A stretch of 64,000 bases of DNA from Tilletia caries (Eukaryota > Basidiomycota > Exobasidiomycetes > Tilletiales > Tilletiaceae), in contig JALUTQ010000026.1 of assembly GCA_032718865.1 (NCBI GenBank), positions 558,001 through 622,000 of the forward strand, in the 5' to 3' direction. The position numbers and the translations under genes were made by a program. Below the pieces are notes generated by a model. That model was not told where the DNA came from, searched no databases, and worked only from the letters and a program-made list of their open reading frames with translations. Positions 1-10,289 of the stretch are shown piece by piece (the first letter of the stretch is position 1; each line of letters starts with the position of its first letter).

Positions 1-25
1 GTGCACATTTGCTCCCTCTGCGGCC

Positions 26-1521
26 TTGGTACGTGCAGCGCGCAGCGATGCAAGCTGGCCACAGCCATCCCGCCCTCCCAGCCTTCAGCATCAGGCCCTG
101 CAGCTGCGAGCTGATGGCTGGAAAGCAGCACTCAAACAGCACCGGATCGACCTCAGGTACCCCTCCCTGGTCGGCGCACTCCAAGACGGACTCTCGATCG
201 GCATCGTCCCACCCGAAAGAACCAGCATCGCCACCCACTTCAATTCTGCCCTCGAGAGCCCCGACGTGGTCTCAGCCATTGTCCCAAAAGAGCTCACGTC
301 AAACCGGTACACCGGACCGTACAGCAGCGCAGCCGAGGTGGAAGCCATCCTCGGCCCCTTTCAAACCGCACCATTGGGACTACTGCCCAAACCCAACGGG
401 AAATTTCGTCTTACTCAAGACTTCAGCTTCCCCAGACAAACCACTAACGCCAACCAAACCCCTTCCTTCAACTCCGCACTCAACATTGAACAGTGCCCAA
501 CAACTTGGTACACCTTCGACAACATCTGCGACACCATCCTCCAGCTTCTCCGTACCGCACAAGCCTTCGTGCGGGACGTCACTTCCGCGTTCCACCAGAT
601 TCACCTTCACAGAAAACAGCGGACAGTCACCGTCGTGGAATGTCAAAGACAATTCTACATCGACCAGTTCCTGGCCTTCGGGCTTGGCCCTGCCTGCGGC
701 GCGATCGGCCTCGTTGGGGACGCCTTTGCAGACGTCTGCCGAGCGAGCGGACTCGGCCCTACAGAACATTGGGTCGATGACAACGGTTTCTTCCGCGTTC
801 TCATCACGCACCTCCCCGCTCTCAATGCTCATAGAGCCAGCATACGCACATCAGTCCTCTCAGAAGCAGTGCGGCAACTAGGCCGCCTCTACTGGACGGA
901 CAACTCGGAGAACACGCTTGCCGAAATTTTTTCCCACACCCTTCGAACGCTCCCACACACCGAAGACAGGTACAACTGTGGGCTCGGAGACATCGATGCA
1001 ATCTTCAAAGACCTCGGCTGGCCATGAGAGCTTGACAAAGACTCGCCATGGGCCGGAGTCTTTATCTACGGTGTCATCATGGTCAGTATTGGCACTCGCG
1101 AAGTGGCGCTACCAGACAAGGAGCGCCAAAAATATCTTGGCACCATCGAAGAGTGGCGCCGCAAAGGGAGTAGGCATCAGCTCAGCGACGCGCAGCGGCT
1201 CTTTTTCCAGTTGCAGCACGCAAACACGGTTCATGCCAAGGGGTCGCTTTCATCTCAAAGGACTGCTCGACCTCATACGCTCCGCCTCACGCTCCCCAGC
1301 CCTGCGATACCAACAACAACATGATGGCCCACGCGTCGCCACGGAGTCTTCACTGGTGGGAAGCCCGCTTGTCCCTGGACGGCTATTGGCGATCGTTCGA
1401 CGTCACCATCCCTATCGACGCAGGCTGCTACTGCGATGGATCTACGTCGAACGGCGTGGATATCCACATTGCAGGCCGCGAACGAGCTTTCCCACTCACA
1501 GCGAGCTCGCAGGGGAAGTGA
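26..1521 (+). pseudogene. DIRS-like reverse transcriptase / RNase H relic
   Basis: The first open stretch (333 codons, 26-1027) has reverse transcriptase landmarks: a GLLPKPNGKFRL block near residue 118, the palm motif FVRDVTSAFHQI with Asp about residue 184, and WVDD about residues 249-252 in place of YxDD. This arrangement is typical of the RT of DIRS-type (tyrosine-recombinase) retrotransposons of basidiomycetes. After an in-frame TGA at 1025-1027 the same frame continues with typical DIRS sequence (ALPDKERQKYL) to about 1300. The similarity then moves to other frames, ending in an RNase H-like DxGxxxDGSTSNG stretch near 1410-1460. That is one nonsense mutation and at least two frameshifts. 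The true start probably lies left of the window. No recombinase is adjacent; a recombinase end lies at 56.7 kb but cannot be linked to this copy. RT assignment is firm; the DIRS subtype is inferred from sequence style. Confidence 0.8.
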
Positions 1522-1547
1522 ACATCAAATTGCACGCACCGTAGGGC

Positions 1548-2107
1548 GCGTCTGATCGCATAGGTTGGGACTGACGTATACACAATCGAGATGACTGTGA
1601 TTTCCGGGTTCCAAATGCGTGAACGCAACGATCACACCCAGATCCGCGGCCGCTGAAAGCTTCGCGCACTGAAGGAAATAAGGGAAGGGGAATATGCGGC
1701 AGAAATCAATTCATGGATTTGTCCATCATGGATCATCACCGTAAACAAACCTGCTCCATTACCTTCATATGCTCCCCTTGATGATGCGCGTGCGTTATTC
1801 CGTCCTCGCTTTGTACTCGTAGCTGTCATTTTGCCCCTCGGCGTATTCGTGCACTCGCAGCATCTTGACTATGGTCGGCTGACTACTGCTTTTATCGTTA
1901 TATCACTGTGCTGGCTGTTGGGAATTTTGCTAGTCCCCAATTTTGTGTGCCGGGAGGGAGCTGAGGAGTCAGAAGGGGAAGAGGGAGAAGGAGGAGAGAG
2001 GGGAAGCTATAAAGGAAAGGGACCTCCACTATGTGACCAAATCATGTTTCTTATTCTCCCTTCAGGAACTTTGTCTCTGTATGCTGTGCGGTTTAGGCCA
2101 AGCTTAT
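1548..2107. other. no gene recognised
   Basis: Short open frames only, none resembling a known family. A purine-rich AG tract lies at about 1960-2010. This separates the RT relic from the repeat block that follows. Confidence 0.4.
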
Positions 2108-2646
2108 GACAGCTCGGGTGTTGAACAAAAACTATCCTACTGTAGCATACAAGTGTACTATAGTACTGAAACAATATACTGGATGTATGCTATTTTTATG
2201 CTATAATATACTTTCAGAGTAGTATTAAAAGAGTATCTTAGAAACATCCACAACAGGATGTATCTGGGATCATTGCAAAGAGCTTGTTGTACACTAAAGT
2301 ATGATATTTGTGTGCTGTAGTATACTTCGAGTGCATTATATATGACATACAGACATACTAGCTCTATGCTATAAGACACTTTCAGTGTCATACCAAGGCG
2401 CAATTCGGCCGTAAATTGTGTTGTATACTATAGTGTGGATATAGGACTTCAAATGTCTTAAATATGCCCAATACTATAGTATACTTTGCTTCAAAAGTGA
2501 CATACTATAGTATAATATGCACCACTGCAGTCCTATTACCTTAGGCAGTTCACCGTTACTGCAACAGTATGGAAAAAGTCGTAATGTTTCCTTCAAGTAT
2601 ACTGCCAACGTAATGTCAAAATTTTATGTGATTACAGTATACTGTA
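2108..2646. repeat. palindromic-word DNA (ACTATAGTAT type)
   Basis: The block is built from variants of ACTATAGTAT / AGTATACT, a self-complementary word, spaced irregularly and in both readings. Its left edge near 2111 (CAGCTCGG) resembles a decayed copy of the CAAGGCTCGGC terminus of the hAT-like elements below. No coding capacity is evident. It is the DNA into which the 2655-3239 element inserted. Confidence 0.6.
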
Positions 2647-3247
2647 GTACTACTCAAGGCTCGGACAGTTACTTACAGTTGTCCATTTTGGGTATACAGT
2701 ACAGTACAGTTACAGTTATAACTTACCGCCAGCGCCTACAGTACAGTTACAGCTACAATTAAGTGACTTTAAGTTACTACAGTTACTGTATTTTTTTCGT
2801 CGCGCACGGACCTCCAATCCCAGTTTAAGTCACTGTAACAGTTACTAACAGTTACTGTAGAAAAAGTCTCAAGGTAACTGCAACTTAAAAAGTATTTTAA
2901 GTCACAGTTTTGCCTTTCAACTGTAAGTACCTGACTTTCTACTGTAAGTAACTGTACGTGGCTGTCAGTGGCTGTAAGTGCTTTCTCAAACTGAAAGTGG
3001 CTGCCAGTAGTTTTTTTCAACTTAAACAGTGCTGTATAGTCATAGTAAGTTTGAACAGTTTGGGGCCCAAAAAAATTCCAACTTAATCAACTATTAAGTT
3101 GACTGTGCCCGGGCCCTAAAGTTACAGTCAACTTATTTTTTTTCCGGCTCCGCCGCCTACAGTACAGTTACAGTTATGACTTATTAAGTCAACTTACCTA
3201 CAGTTACAGTGGGCACAGTTATACAGTCGCCGGGCCTTGGTACTACT
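2647..3247. mobile_element. hAT-like non-autonomous element, CAGTTACAGT word
   Basis: The element proper is 2655-3239. It begins CAAGGCTCGG and ends CCGGGCCTTG, an imperfect terminal inverted repeat. It is flanked by a perfect 8-bp direct repeat GTACTACT (2647-2654 and 3240-3247), the target duplication length of hAT transposons. The interior is mainly variants of CAGTTACAGT / AACTTAAGTT and has no open frame of note. Nothing encodes a transposase, so it must have moved in trans. A relative with the same left end and different flanks lies at 36.7 kb. Confidence 0.85.
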
Positions 3248-3597
3248 GCAGTAGTACTTGTCAAAGAAAACATAATTCAAGTATATGCAGTGTATTACTG
3301 CAGTATGTTCACATCATACTTTCCAGATCGATGTGTCCGAAAACATACTGCAGGATAGTTCCAGTATACTGCAGTAGCTCGAGCCAGTATCCTTCAAGTG
3401 CTGCAGCATACAAAAAGGAGGTTTACGCATCGCGCTCCTTTTACATACTGCAGTATGCCGCCAGAGAATCCAAACAGGATACATTACCTTTTTTGGAACT
3501 GCTCAAATTTTCCGACAGGATACAGTATGTTTTGCAAAAAGTAGTACCGCAACAGTATACTGTGACAGGATACAGTATGTAGTATGTCGAAACACTG
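3248..3597. repeat. CTGCAGTA-word element, copy 1
   Basis: This is a block of TACTGCAGTA / GTATACTG words. Its right half is the reverse complement of the DNA flanking the hAT-like element at 27.9-28.8 kb, including the same lysine-like poly-A tract and the TCCTGTCGGAAAATTTGAGC stretch. Positions 3546-3553 (ACCGCAAC, reverse complement GTTGCGGT) are the empty-site equivalent of the target duplication GTTGCAGT found there. Confidence 0.7.
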
Positions 3598-3847
3598 CTA
3601 GGTAGTGAAGATAGTTGCAAGAGTTTTACAAAGTGATGTGAAATGAGGAGTGTCTAATAATATTATGAAGTGTTGATTGCAACTGGGTAGTAAACTATTA
3701 GTTACTTTACTGACTGAATAGTTACCCACTAGCGACCATCTTAACTTGGCAGCACTACTAGTGATAGCAAGTGACTTCAAGTTCAACATGAAGACGAACT
3801 CACTATCTCCAGACTTTCTTCACTTTCCCAGCCCCGCCAAAGTGAAA
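3598..3847 (+). repeat. 250-bp dispersed repeat, copy 1
   Basis: This stretch is nearly identical to 57451-57700; about six mismatches are visible by eye over 250 bases with no gaps. The second copy lies inside the element at 57242-57814, so this one is probably a truncated piece of that element family. It abuts sequence that leads into the 18S rRNA fragment. Confidence 0.85.
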
Positions 3848-4256
3848 CCTAAAGCGGTAATAAACACTAGAGAATCCGCACTGCTTCGCCGCCGCAAGGT
3901 AGCAGGTAGCTGTAGTTCTCACTGAGGATGGCGAGTTTGGTAGGAATTGGATAACGCTGCTAGCGACCCGACCCGACCAGGTGAGCTTAATTCAGATCAT
4001 GTTGAAAACCGGGGGATAAGGAACTTTGACATTACTTAGCCCACGCCAGTACTGATGCTAATCCCGTCGTGGACGTGAGGGTGGAGAAATGGAAGAGTAA
4101 TCAGAATACGAAAATAGCAGCTCGTGTACCTTAGTACATATGTGCTTGCCAGTTTAGTGAAAACACCGGGAGTCCGACCTTAACCTGCATGCAGACATAA
4201 GGGAAGGCTCTTCGGCCGTTGGAGCGATGCTTGCATCCATGGCCATATAGAATAGT
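3848..4256 (+). other. possible rDNA spacer / 5' external transcribed spacer
   Basis: This is non-coding DNA immediately upstream of the 18S rRNA start. Position alone suggests it is the end of the intergenic spacer plus the 5' ETS of the same rDNA fragment. I see no internal feature that proves it. Confidence 0.4.
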
Positions 4257-4496
4257 TATCTGGTTGATTCTGCCAGTAGTCATATTCTTGTCTCAAAGAT
4301 TAAGCCATGCATGTCTAAGTATAAGCAACTTTATACTGTGAAACTGCGAATGGCTCATTAAATCAGTTATAGTTTATTTGATGGTACTTTGCTACATGGA
4401 TAACTGTGGTAAATCTAGAGCTAATACATGCTTACAAGCCTCGACTTCTTGGAAGGGGTGGATTTATCAGATAAAAACCATCCCTTCGGGTCCCTT
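4257..4496 (+). rRNA. 18S rRNA, 5' fragment (about 240 nt), decayed
   Basis: The sequence follows the universal start of eukaryotic small-subunit rRNA: TGGTTGAT.CTGCCAGTAG, then AAGATTAAGCCATGCATG and GAGCTAATACATGC. It stops at about position 240 of the molecule, where the CAAGGCTCGGC element begins. Several normally invariant bases differ (CCTGCC is TCTGCC, CATATGC is CATATTC, GGTAATTC is GGTAAATC). The rest of the rRNA is not found on the other side of the element. It is therefore a dispersed rDNA fragment, not a working gene. Confidence 0.93.
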
Positions 4497-5109
4497 CAAG
4501 GCTCGGCAACTATCTTCACTATGTAACTATGATAACTATATAGTTATAACTAATAGTGATAACTTGACTATACTTTGGGCGGCGAAGCCGCCTAGAAAAA
4601 ATAGTAGCTATAACTTTTTCAGATCGGCGCGGAGTAACTATTAGTTGAAATAGTTATGGAAAATCGCACTTGGCTGATAGAGCCACTAGATAGTCACTAT
4701 GTAGTAGCTCCAGCTACTCCTAGTCACATATAGTCGCTATCTCAGCTACTCATAGCCACATATAATGACTATTTCACCCAAATGTAACTTTTTGTGTTGG
4801 ACAGGGACTGGCTGAGTCAGCTGCTGGATAGCTACTATATAGTAGTTCCAGTCCTTATAGCCACATATAGTGACTATGTCGATCTCACTTTGTGCTGAAA
4901 CAGTCACAGGTAGCTACTGGAAGGGACTATAGTGGCTATTTCAGCGAAAAGCCAACGAAAATTTTGCATGGCTGAAATAGTAACTATTAGTTTTTATAGT
5001 AGCTATATCTCACTTGACTATACTATTTCCCGCCGAGGTGACCACTCACTATAACTTGACTAAGCTATTTCGCAGAAAAGTGGCAACTCTAGTAGCTTGC
5101 CGAGCCTTG
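4497..5109 (+). mobile_element. hAT-like non-autonomous element, TAGTGACTAT word, full copy
   Basis: It starts CAAGGCTCGGCAA and ends TTGCCGAGCCTTG, a near-perfect terminal inverted repeat. The interior is tiled with TAGTAACTAT / TAGTGACTAT / ATAGTCACTAT variants around a short GGCGGCGAAGCCGCC hairpin. The closest relative is 27924-28633. The left flank is 18S rRNA (GGTCCCTT before the end). The right flank GTGGAAGG does not match, so the target duplication has been lost or the right side rearranged. Confidence 0.85.
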
Positions 5110-5617
5110 GTGGAAGGTTAGCAAGGATTCGGAGAAAAAGGTAAAGGCTCTGTCGTACTCACTAATGAAATTCCCATCACCTCCGACATCACCGACCCAA
5201 GGTTGATTGTCGGCACCTGGTATGCGCTTCCGATGAACGCAGCCCGACGATTTTGTGCCTTGATCAGGGATGTTGTCGCGGAGTTGCAGTCCTCGAGGAG
5301 GTAGAGAGCGAAGCTCGACCTCTCGAAGGACTTGGCTGCGTTCGAAAGAATTTGTCAGTACGGTAGTCGGTAATGGATCAGTTAGTATTCGAAACAGAAA
5401 CTCACCAGCTGAGCTCTGTATCGCGGCGTTCACGAGACAGAAGACGAAGTTGAGGAGCAACGCAAAAGTTGCGAGCGCGGCGATCAGTGAGAGGTTGGTC
5501 CGCGTCCAGGTGACTGCGCCAAAGCGGACCGCGTCGGCCACGTACACCCTCCCGTGAGCGAACGCGATCGTGGCAGAGGACGCCGGGGCGATGGTGTGGA
5601 CGGGTTCTATGTGGCAA
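5110..5617 (-). pseudogene. captured gene fragment: membrane protein exons
   Basis: On the minus strand an exon (5617 to 5406) encodes a hydrophobic segment, LSLIAALATFALLLNFVF, typical of one membrane span. A 70-nt intron with GTGAGT...CAG follows (5405-5336). The next exon reads SFERSSFALYLLEDCNSA and continues towards 5111. Splicing keeps one frame, so these are real host-type exons, but neither start nor natural end is present. The fragment lies between a full hAT-like element (4497-5109) and an inverted partial copy (5618-5976), as in gene-capturing (Pack-type) elements. The protein family is not recognised. Confidence 0.6.
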
Positions 5618-5976
5618 TAAGTGACTGGAACTACTATATAGTAGCTATCCAGCAGCTGTCTCTGCCAGCCCCTGTCCAACAAAAAAAGTTACATTTGGGT
5701 GAAATAGTCATTAATGTGGCTATGAGTATGAGATAGCGACTATATGTGACTAGGAGTAGCTGGAGCTACTACATAGTGACTATCTAGTGGCTCTATCAGC
5801 CAAGTGCGATTTTCCATAACTATTTCAACTAATAGTTACTCCGCGCCGATCTGAAAAAGTTATAGCTACTAATTTTTCTAGGCGGCTTCGCCGCCCAAAG
5901 TATAGTCAAGTTATCACTATTAGTTATAACTATATAGTTATTATAGTTACATAGTGAAGATAATTGCCGAGCCTTG
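5618..5976 (-). mobile_element. hAT-like element, inverted partial copy
   Basis: This is the reverse complement of 4497 to about 4855, roughly 360 bases with scattered differences. It ends in TTGCCGAGCCTTG at 5976. Together with the full copy it gives an inverted-repeat frame around the captured exons. The inner end stops abruptly at the exon fragment, as expected of capture or of a second, truncated insertion. Confidence 0.8.
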
Positions 5977-5989
5977 GCACCACTACACG

Positions 5990-6180
5990 TGGACCCTAAG
6001 GCATCAGACCGAAAATAGCAATAACTCAGGGGTTCCTGTGCCAGCACGGGAAATAAATGAAACGGGCCAGCGGGGGGGGGGGGGGGGTCCAGGATGGAAA
6101 GTGGCGTCTGGAGTGCCATCCCTCTATTACGTTGGCCGTGTAGCGTGGTTCGTTGCTCCGGACTTGTCTCTGTGATTTGG
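5990..6180 (+). repeat. dispersed repeat A, copy 1
   Basis: The sequence beginning CCCTAAGGCATCAGACC resembles 59374-59560 along its length; the distal part (CTATTAC..GTGTAGCGTGG) recurs at 61450-61545. It contains a G run of about 15 at 6072-6087. There is no coding potential, and the origin is unknown. Confidence 0.6.
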
Positions 6181-6422
6181 TCAGTATCATCCTGCATGCA
6201 AATTTACATGTTCCAGTACCGAGAGGTCAGAGTACATTGACCCCACATTTTACCCGAGACAGACGCCCAGCAAGATACACCTTCAACTAAACAGGTGATA
6301 CCTGAAGCTTAGACTAAATTTAAACAAATAACATACTGGTGAAAAGTCATAATCAGGAAGATGAGAGACTTGCGCTCGTTGAGGCTCCGATCCTGCCGTG
6401 AAGCACGTGCGCAAGCCCCTTT

Positions 6423-7536
6423 GTGCCGGGCGGCCAGGAGCAGTTCTTGAAATTGGGCTTCGGCCTATGCTTCATTCCTGAAGGCGGTGGGGTCGACGTA
6501 TTTGTTTGCCCAGACGACCTCAAGTTGAGCTGCGCCTGTTACCGGATGACGTCTGGCCGAGAAATAAAGGCCGAATGGTTGCCGTTGGATGTGGACGACT
6601 ACCCGATGGCATCGCGCGCACTTGATCTCCATGCCTTCTGGGACATTGAAGAAGCAGACGACGGAGCGGAATCGCAAAGTCTTCCTTTCTCTCGCGGCCT
6701 CGCCGAGTGGATCTTCAGTCAATCGAGCGACTTCTTTTCCAGCACTTCTCAACCCTCACCTACAAACCCCTCGTATGGTCCAACACATCCCCTGAACTGG
6801 CTCCGCAATTTTGTTGACGTCCGGCCCAGCGTCCAAACACACTCCACATCGATCGACTCTGCTCAATTCCAAATCTTTCGTCTCATTGCTCAGATCGATG
6901 CGCAAGCTACTGCCGGTGGTGGTTTTTCGTCTTTGCCCGGGCCTCAGCCCGACCCTTCCTTAACACAGCTCACGGAAACGCCCATTCCCGACACGATGGA
7001 GCAGTCGTCTGCTGGGCCGATACTGTAGCAAGATACGGATGCTAGTGCAGCAAGTTTCCGACTGGCCAAGTACCTGCACGCCGAGCTATCGCCCACCGTA
7101 AACGGTGCACGCTGCGTGGACTCTTCTGAGCGTCTCGTCCGCCAATTGTGCGAAGTGGACGAGCAAGATTGGGAACTGAACAGTCCACCAGAAATGGATT
7201 CCATGCGTGAGTCGTACATTTGCTGATTTGCTACGAATCTACGATATTGCCCAACTTCGTTGACCGTTGTTTGTGAGTCTAGGTGCTGATCTTTACACGA
7301 CGAAACGGTCTGGCGACCGTCCTGCTCGGGTCATCACTATACTTGGAGCACGTGGTCCAATTCCGGCTGTCTACAACTCCTTCATTGCTTCATCTTCTTA
7401 CTGGCAGGTGACAAACCCCAACCTGTCCAAATGGAAGGATGAGGAAGCTGCCAATAGACCTCGACGACCTCTCAGTATCGGGTGGGCGGGCGAGTGGATA
7501 CGTCATATTGGAGGTGGAGTCACGGAGTGGAGGTGA
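6423..7536 (+). pseudogene. unknown protein gene with one in-frame stop
   Basis: An open frame from about 6423 runs to TAG at 7026-7028. The same frame then continues with coding-like sequence (DASAASFRLAKYLHAELS...) to a donor GTGAGT near 7209. After a roughly 70-nt intron ending TAG near 7281, the frame resumes as RADLYTTKRSGD and runs to TGA at 7536. The best reading is a two-exon gene in which a CAG or similar codon became TAG. No ATG is in frame near the left edge, so the start may lie on an earlier exon or be lost. The protein is acidic and rich in Ser/Pro in the middle. No domain is recognised. Confidence 0.5.
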
Positions 7537-7949
7537 GAGTAAGAGGTGCAGGGGGAAGGGGCGACTATGGAGAAGCGAGCGTTATACTGTACACATTGGC
7601 CAGGCTTCTCCTCGCTCCAGTACCCTTAATCTTTAAATTCCCTTAGGTCCCTCTTCGCTGCCAGGCGGCTGTACCGTTTGCATTCCTGTCTCATTCACAT
7701 GCGGATGAAGTATGAATTATCTCTCAAAAACACTGAAAATTCACTCCGCACTCCCCAACCGTGAAGACACTACGACGAAGGCACGTGGAATCAGTAGATC
7801 GCTACTCTGTGCTCATTCTTATTCATATCTATCCATGAACACATAGGTCACTGTGTGTGTAAAGATCTGCAGACGTTTTGAGTTCAAAAGTCAAAACATC
7901 TCAATTCCAAAATAGGCGACCTTGTGTTCTCGCACCACTTTCCTTTAAT
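7537..7949. other. no gene recognised
   Basis: Non-coding stretch between the unknown gene and the inverted-repeat element. I see no family resemblance and no structured repeat. Confidence 0.4.
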
Positions 7950-7989
7950 GTTAAACCTCAGTGAAAATTAATTCGGATCCCCTGCGTAT

Positions 7990-8390
7990 TTTTTGGACAC
8001 AAATACGATACACACACGGGTTCCATAAATCATATGTTTTACACGTAGGATTCACAGGTTTGTGTGTCCTGTGTGTTTCTTATGTGGATGTGTTACACAA
8101 CTGTGGATCAGGATACACAGGCAGTGCACGGCCGTGGATCGTCGATACACAGGCTATCACGGTTGTGTACCACGATCCACGGGACATACACGCGCGTGTG
8201 TCGTGCCGCTGTGACTGTGCGCTCGCCGCACACGCACCATACACATCTGTGTAGCCTGTGTGTATTGGGCCTTATCCTGGTACACAGCGTATATACACGT
8301 GTGTGTGTCAGCTGTGTATTTCCTGTGAATGACGTCCACGCCCCAACCACGTTTGTGTATAGCATATGTGCCTATTTGTGCTCGTGAAGA
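7990..8390. repeat. TGTGTA / TACACA palindromic-word arm
   Basis: The block contains dozens of TGTGTA, TACACA, CACACG and CCTGTGTG variants in both orientations, for example ATACACAGGC and GCCTGTGTGT. It is irregular rather than a tandem array, and it is the left arm of the 7950-9654 element. Confidence 0.7.
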
Positions 8391-8443
8391 TAGAATAGGG
8401 GTGGATATTGGGGGCGGAGAGGGGAGGAAGGCTAGGGGGCGGT

Positions 8444-9290
8444 TCAGCTACCTATGCTCACTCCTTTTTTCCGCGCGCGCTTCTCGTTGTCCATTTGCTT
8501 CCGTTCGACTCGGTTAGCCTCCTTTGCCTCCGCAACCTCTTGCTGGGTAACCGCGCGGTCCAGCGTCAGCTGCCGCAGTGTCGCTTGCACCTGCTCCCTC
8601 CAGCAGCGGGTGCTCTTTGGACTGTTACGAGCCTTGAGGATGGCGAGACACACTACCTTTTCGAGGGTCTAGGGGGTCGGTGTTCGTCAGTCGGGCTTAA
8701 TACTTCGTGTGTTCTGTTCTTCTTTCCGCGCGTAGACGGTCCTATTGTCCCACCACAGATACGTCGACTGGGGTGGCAGAATCATGCTGCGAAAGGGCGT
8801 TACGGACATTAGTACTGCTGCTGGTTGTCAAAGACTGGTGAGGTTGGTACTTGGTTTATCGCTCACCGCTTCTTCCTTTGCTACCGTGCGTCTGGTCTGA
8901 ATGGAGCGGAGGAAGTGTCGTCTGATCAGCCGATGGTTCTCAGTCCTTGAGGTGCGGGTTAGACGTCAGAACTCACTCGTTTCCTGCCGCTTGGGTTGGG
9001 TTGGGTAGCGTTCGTGTCCGTCGGAGCTGCTGCGGTACTGGACATCGAGGTTAGAGTGTCGTTCGCCACTGGTGCTATCGTAAATCCGGACAAAGTCGAC
9101 GTGTAGACGGATATCGGTGTTGATGCGGCTGGGGTTGGGGTTACCGATGGTGGCAAGATAGGCGATGTTGCCGACGGTGTTCGTCTGTCGGGAGGTGGTT
9201 CTGCAGGTGACGAGGGTGGCGGCAGCTGTTCATGGGAGCCTGGCGTCGGGCTGGTGCTGTCGAAGTCGGCTCTGCGTTTGTTTCTAACAT
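8444..9290 (-). CDS. unknown multi-exon gene inside an element
   Basis: Minus-strand exons can be followed. A Pro/Ser/Thr-rich exon (about 9290-8968, KRRADFDSTSPTPGSHEQ onward) ends at a GTGAGT donor. A short exon follows near 8930-8870 (RHFLRSIQTRRTVAKEEA). A further exon near 8790-8700 contains PPQSTYLWWDNRTVYARKEE. The last exon (about 8670-8444) is helical and charged (AVTQQEVAEAKEANRVERKQ) and ends GVSIGS-stop. Phases are plausible but not proven. Start codon and function are unknown. The gene sits wholly between two palindromic-word arms, so it is likely transduced rather than resident. Confidence 0.45.
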
Positions 9291-9299
9291 GAAGTGTGG

Positions 9300-9600
9300 A
9301 TAAATAACAACACGACGATGTCTTGGTGTCACGAATTTCATGCGTTTCATTCATGCGTGTCATTTTCATGAGGCGGCTCAGACATGCGTGTCGCGCGTTG
9401 CAGCGTCGCATGCTCACATGTCGCGTGCGGTGCACGGATGTTGCGGCGTGCGGTGTGTGTCTGATGTGATTCGTGTCATTTTCATGCATGGGCGCCGTGT
9501 GACGGCGTGCGCGTGCATGAAATGACACGACGGCATGCGCAGACGCGGAATTGTCACGACATGCCGGTACCCGACCCCACATAAAATACACAGCAGATAC
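9300..9600. repeat. CATGCGTGTC palindromic-word arm
   Basis: The block iterates CATGCGTG, TGTCGTG, TTTCATG and GACACGA variants in both directions, including an inverted pair CGTGTCATTTTCATGCATG / CATGCATG-type. It is the right arm of the 7950-9654 element, with a different word from the left arm. Confidence 0.65.
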
Positions 9601-9654
9601 ACAAAAACAAGCTTGATGCGCAGGGGATCCATATAAATTTTCACTGAGGTTAAA

Positions 9655-10289
9655 CACTCAAATCCTTGATATGTCCTTAAAGACTCCAGTTCGACTATCG
9701 AATCAAAAAAGACAACTAGGATCCAAACTCTCCATGTTATCATTGCTACCTTGATATGATGAATGGCACGTGACCTCAAAGACTTGCAAACAACAGCCTT
9801 CTGCCTTATAGTTTCAAACACGGTGAAATACTGCACGGATGTACTTCCACCACAAGTCATAAACCACATACTCGGTGCTCCGCTTCACTATCGCTGTATC
9901 AAGATATCAAGACTGGAGCGGAGTTGCCTATTTAGGCCTTAAGTGGGCGGGCACTGAAAGCGGCCGGCGGGTTGGGTCGCGCTCGTTTGATGGTTGGAAC
10001 TCTTAGCCCAGGAGGGCGGGAGGGAGGGAGGGAGGGTAAGGGAAAAGAATGCACTGCAACTTCAGCCCTGTGCCTGGACTGCTGCTCCTGGCTGCTGGTG
10101 ACTGGGGTACCGGCGTGCGCAAGTCCCTTTGTCAAGCTGTTCTAAATGCCGTAATTAGAGCTTTCAATTGGCAATGATCTGCAGGAATCTAATTTAGCGT
10201 GATCTGCAGTTTCAAGGATCTCTGAGATCGGGCTACCCCACAGTCCTCCCTCTGACAACCTCTTCAAGGCTTCAGCATTCCCCTGCGTC
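9655..10289. other. no gene recognised; GGGA tract
   Basis: No supported gene. A guanine-rich tract of GGGA repeats at about 10011-10036 could form a G-quadruplex. Confidence 0.4.

Larger units (their letters stand above)
7950..9654. mobile_element. 1.7-kb inverted-repeat-bounded element carrying exons
   Basis: The ends are matching inverted repeats of about 37 bp: TTAAACCTCAGTGAAAATT..GGATCCCCTGCG at 7951-7987, and its reverse complement with a few changes at about 9618-9654. Inside each end is an arm of iterated palindromic DNA with a different word on each side. Between the arms are minus-strand exons of an unknown gene. No transposase is seen. No target duplication is obvious (flanks CCTTTAAT and ACACTCAA). 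It is interpreted as a gene-capturing non-autonomous transposon. Confidence 0.6.

Noticed and set aside
2108..3597. CRISPR-like array because of short repeated words
   Set aside because: Words are irregular, palindromic and lack constant spacers; the DNA is eukaryotic.
5110..5117. Target duplication for the element in 18S rDNA
   Set aside because: GGTCCCTT on the left does not match GTGGAAGG or, at the far end, GCACCACT.
8064..8387. Open frames through the TGTGTA arm
   Set aside because: They are low-complexity frames of a palindromic array, open on both strands.
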